A stretch of 64,000 nt of DNA from Hexactinellida sp. DTS-2022 (lineage: Eukaryota; Porifera; Hexactinellida): contig JAPNXP010000002.1 in NCBI GenBank assembly GCA_028753945.1, positions 6,696,001 through 6,760,000 of the forward strand, read 5' to 3'. A program made the translations under genes and the position numbers. A model generated the notes under the pieces. The model saw only the letters and a program-made list of their open reading frames with translations. It did not search any database and was not told the origin of the DNA. Shown piece by piece: positions 61,771 through 64,000 of the stretch. Position 1 is the first letter of the stretch. Every line of letters begins with the position of its first letter.

Positions 61771-62060
61771 TTCCGAATCATTGTCTGAACGTATACAAAT
61801 AATGATCTTATACGTATATTTGAAATTGAATTGAAAATGACGCGAAATTATATTAAAGCGATTTGGAAATTATTTGAAAATGATTTAACTGAATACTGCA
61901 GAAGGCTTTTTAACGAATTATAATTTACTACAATTCTTTTAATTAAACAAAAAGCAACTTTTAAGACAAGCAATACACTACGTGAATACTCTGCTCCTCC
62001 GCCTGGACAGTAGTTCCTGTTGATGTGTGGCTCAATATTAAATAAATATACCAAATTTTA

Positions 62061-62830
62061 GTTAAGGTTGCAGTATACCATCGAATTTCCGAAAAATAAT
62101 CGATAAAATATCAATCCTAATCAATTTTGATTTTATTGCATTTTCGACCTCTATGGTTACTTCTAATCACTCTCACGAATTTTCTAGGTAAAATACACAT
62201 TTTCTTTCAAGTTATAGACTATTATGTCACCATCACTTCCGAATCTATGTTTACCTTTGTGCACTCTCACGAAATTACTAGGTAAATCCAGATTGAATTT
62301 CAAGTTATAGACCCTTATGTCACCATCACTCAGGTTGCTTGTACACGATTGAACACTGAAATAATACGATAAAATATCGAAACAAAATCAATTTAGATTT
62401 ATAATATATTGCATTTTTGGAATCTATGTTTACCTCTGAGAACTCTAACGAAATTGCTAGGAAAATACAAATTATATTCCATAATACAGACACTTTTGTC
62501 ACAACTCTTCACATTGCAGTGTATGATCGATCACTAGAAATTCGATATAATATGAACCCTAATGAATTTGATAATATTGCATTTTTGGCTTCAATAATAA
62601 CCTCTGAGCCTCTCTTGTAATTACTAGGAAAAATCAAGTTATATTTCAAGTTATATACACTTGTCAAACCCGCTTCAGAACTAAATCCTTTTGGTCTAAA
62701 GATAATATGCATATTACAACTGGTCAATTATGAGGTATATCATATTACTTCACTCACATATTTTGTGTCTCCCCCTTCTTATTGCCTCCTCTCCATTATT
62801 TTCCTCCAACCTCCACAACAAAGATCCTCC
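62061..62830. repeat. Diverged tandem units of about 170-190 bp
   Basis: Recurrent ACTCTCACGAAATTACTAGG, TTTCAAGTTATAGAC and TTATATTGCATTTTTGG-like strings near 62140, 62250, 62420 and 62590. Old tandem or dispersed repeat; no gene. Confidence 0.5.
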
Positions 62831-63231
62831 TCAGCGTGTGAGGAGGAATGCTAGAATGGGGAGGCCTATGGCCCCTAGGAACTTCAAATATTCCATACTT
62901 CTTTCTAGGGCCATAGCCCTCTCCTTTGTCTGTGCCAGGTCCTCGATGAAGACCTGGGCCGCCTGGCGGAGTGCTGCTTCCCGGTTCTCGGGGGCCATGG
63001 CTCGGGCCTCCATTTTCTGGGATTGGTCCCACCAGTACAATGTAGTTCCTAAATTTATACAATTGTAAGATTTCAGTAGAGTAAATTATAATGTGTGAAC
63101 TTACTTTTGGATAGCATCAAAGAACTGTGGAGCCGAGTCATTGATCGGCTCCAACTAATACCGTCATATGCCGGAGGCGGTGGACGGCTCCAACTAATAC
63201 CGTCATATGCCGGAGGCGGTGGACGTGTCAT
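62831..63231 (-). CDS. Two-exon, 114-aa tail-anchored protein with duplicated PPAY segment
   Basis: Exon 1 runs from the ATG at 63231 to 63105 (donor GTAAGT) and exon 2 from 63048 (acceptor TTTAG) to the stop at 62831. The phase fits (one base plus two). Exon 1 contains a 13-residue unit, PPPPAYDGISWSR, twice in tandem, from an in-frame 39-bp duplication; each copy has a PPxY motif (PPAY), the class that binds WW domains. Exon 2 gives a long Ala/Glu/Arg-rich helix, about residues 52-95, then a hydrophobic stretch FLGAIGLPILAFLL ending in TR, a likely C-terminal membrane anchor. I do not recognise the family. GC content is higher than its surroundings, which supports a real gene. An upstream exon cannot be excluded, because TTAG lies two bases before the ATG. 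Confidence 0.6.
63136..63214 (-). repeat. 39-bp in-frame tandem duplication in exon 1
   Basis: Two identical copies of a 39-bp unit (GGCTCCAACTAATACCGTCA on the plus strand begins each). The lack of differences between copies indicates a recent duplication. Confidence 0.85.
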
Positions 63232-63784
63232 GTCTAATTTTGAAAACAGTATACAAACAATATAGTTCCACTAACCTATAGATAATTTGTAAAAATATCA
63301 TTTATCAACCATTTATGTTTTATTGCATTTTTGAATAGGTTTTCCTTTTGTGAGCACTCATAGTAGAAATTGAAACTAAGTTGACAATTTGGTAACCTAT
63401 AACTTATTTTCTGACCTTTACTTCAGAAAAATTCATTGGAGCATTCAAATCACGCGAATAATGTTTCTGATACCAATAAAGCAATTACAACTTATCCCTC
63501 ATTGGGTCAAACAGAGTTATCTAAATTGAAAAGCTACAACACATACGTAATCAAACACAATCCTTCTCGACAATTTCTTTTCAAATTGGAAACTCAGAAA
63601 CTTGTGACAATAAAAATATAATCGATTTTCCCTCAATTGGATAACTCCCTTATTGTGACTATTCGTATAAATCATATAATTGTACTTATTATTCAATTGC
63701 CAACTATACAATAGTATAGTGGTCTATTATTTACTACATACATTACTAATACTATTATTACTACAAATCTAACTATTATTATTA
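63232..63784. other. Intergenic DNA between two minus-strand genes
   Basis: AT-rich. Short frames on both strands lack supporting features. An (ATT)-rich run lies at 63770-63790. Confidence 0.4.
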
Positions 63785-64000
63785 TTATTGTTTACACATC
63801 TGGTAGAACTCTAGGGCCTCATCTTGCGGAAGTTGGGCATTACCTTCCCACATAGCGTGTGCGTGTCCTCTGCGGAGGTCATTGATATAAAATCTAGGGA
63901 GACGCTGACAACTTCTCGCATTTATCCTCTCAATCTTCCGTGCCGCGCGGAGAGCTAGTTGAATCCTCTGCTTTTCCCTTTGCAGAGACAATATGTTATT
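63785..64000 (-). CDS. C-terminal part of an unrecognised basic protein (partial)
   Basis: The minus-strand frame is open from the window edge (64000) to a stop at 63785, about 71 residues. The first half is a basic helix rich in Arg, Gln and Ala (LQREKQRIQLALRAARKIER). The second half is polar and ends QDEALEFYQMCKQ. Amino-acid make-up and GC content are gene-like and unlike the surrounding DNA. It lies about 550 bp upstream of the PPAY protein on the same strand, so the two could be neighbours in one gene cluster or element. The gene continues beyond the window, and its start and function cannot be judged. Confidence 0.5.
   Translation of the reverse strand, partial: NNILSLQREKQRIQLALRAARKIERINARSCQRLPRFYINDLRRGHAHAMWEGNAQLPQDEALEFYQMCKQ

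Larger units (their letters stand above)
60240..62060 (+). repeat. Minisatellite of about 115 bp, split by two insertions
   Basis: Units with AAGACAAGCAATACACTAAG, CTCTGCTCCTCCGCCTGGAC and TGTGGCTCAATATTAA recur at 60281, 60396, about 60509, 60622, 61462 and 61964. After removing the TTAA element (60723-61446) the phase from 60622 to 61462 is 116 bp, so the array was continuous before the insertion. A second interruption at about 61575-61950 contains AAATC-rich sequence. Confidence 0.85.

Noticed and set aside
62796-63062. Pro/Gly-rich minus-strand frame overlapping the tail-anchored protein
   Set aside because: Shadow of the exon at 62831-63048 in another frame; only the chosen frame joins correctly to exon 1.
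1-64000. tRNA, rRNA or other classical RNA genes
   Set aside because: No tRNA T-loop/A-box pairs or conserved rRNA stretches were noticed by eye on either strand; a covariance-model search would be needed to exclude them fully.

Overview
This window reads as nuclear DNA of an AT-rich invertebrate animal. I see split genes with consensus GT-AG introns, eukaryotic cut-and-paste transposons, short inverted-repeat elements, microsatellites and a nucleosome-length satellite. No operons, bacterial ribosome sites, tRNA or rRNA genes were seen. The species cannot be named from the sequence alone. Host coding content is low and nearly everything is mobile or tandem DNA.

Layout. 1-800: the 3' end of a PHD-finger protein gene. 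807-9535: a duplicated block (second copy 14182-15925) into which two elements have jumped. One is a 301-bp hAT-type MITE (924-1224). The other is a complete 6,696-bp Ginger-like DNA transposon (1780-8475). The second copy lacks both insertions and so serves as the empty site for each. The Ginger element encodes on the minus strand a protein of about 851 residues in 11 exons, reconstructed here from splice sites. It carries an HHCC zinc finger, a DD35E integrase-type core, a GPY/F motif and an OTU-type cysteine protease domain. No stop or frameshift was found in the reconstruction. 9669-13300: small MITEs, four in-phase exons of an unrecognised gene (10093-10765), and a hAT-like element (11989-12894) whose empty site lies near 56425.

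14000-25000: the second copy of the duplicated block (preceded by one stray satellite monomer), a 294-bp tandem repeat (17337-18550), two copies of a 1.7-2.4 kb repeat module with GC-rich hairpin heads and GATA-like tails, minisatellites, and a small tail-anchored ORF.

25035-54160: about 29 kb of 167-bp satellite (about 174 monomers) with several subfamilies. There is a local tetramer higher-order repeat (669 bp), and a nearly identical 2.7-kb block is repeated 4,841 bp apart. The sequences bordering the array also occur as dispersed repeats elsewhere in the window, so the satellite appears to sit inside a repeated unit.

54160-64000: repeat copies, a head-to-tail dimer of a hairpin-headed element (55053-56370), two TTAA-flanked elements, a perfect 80-bp hairpin MITE, a 115-bp minisatellite, and two minus-strand coding regions. 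One is a two-exon, 114-residue tail-anchored protein with a duplicated PPAY segment (62831-63231). The other is the C-terminal part of an unrecognised protein (63785-64000).

The most interesting items are the apparently intact Ginger-like transposon inserted into a sequence matching its own last exon, the layered satellite array and its shared flanks, and the small PPAY tail-anchored protein.
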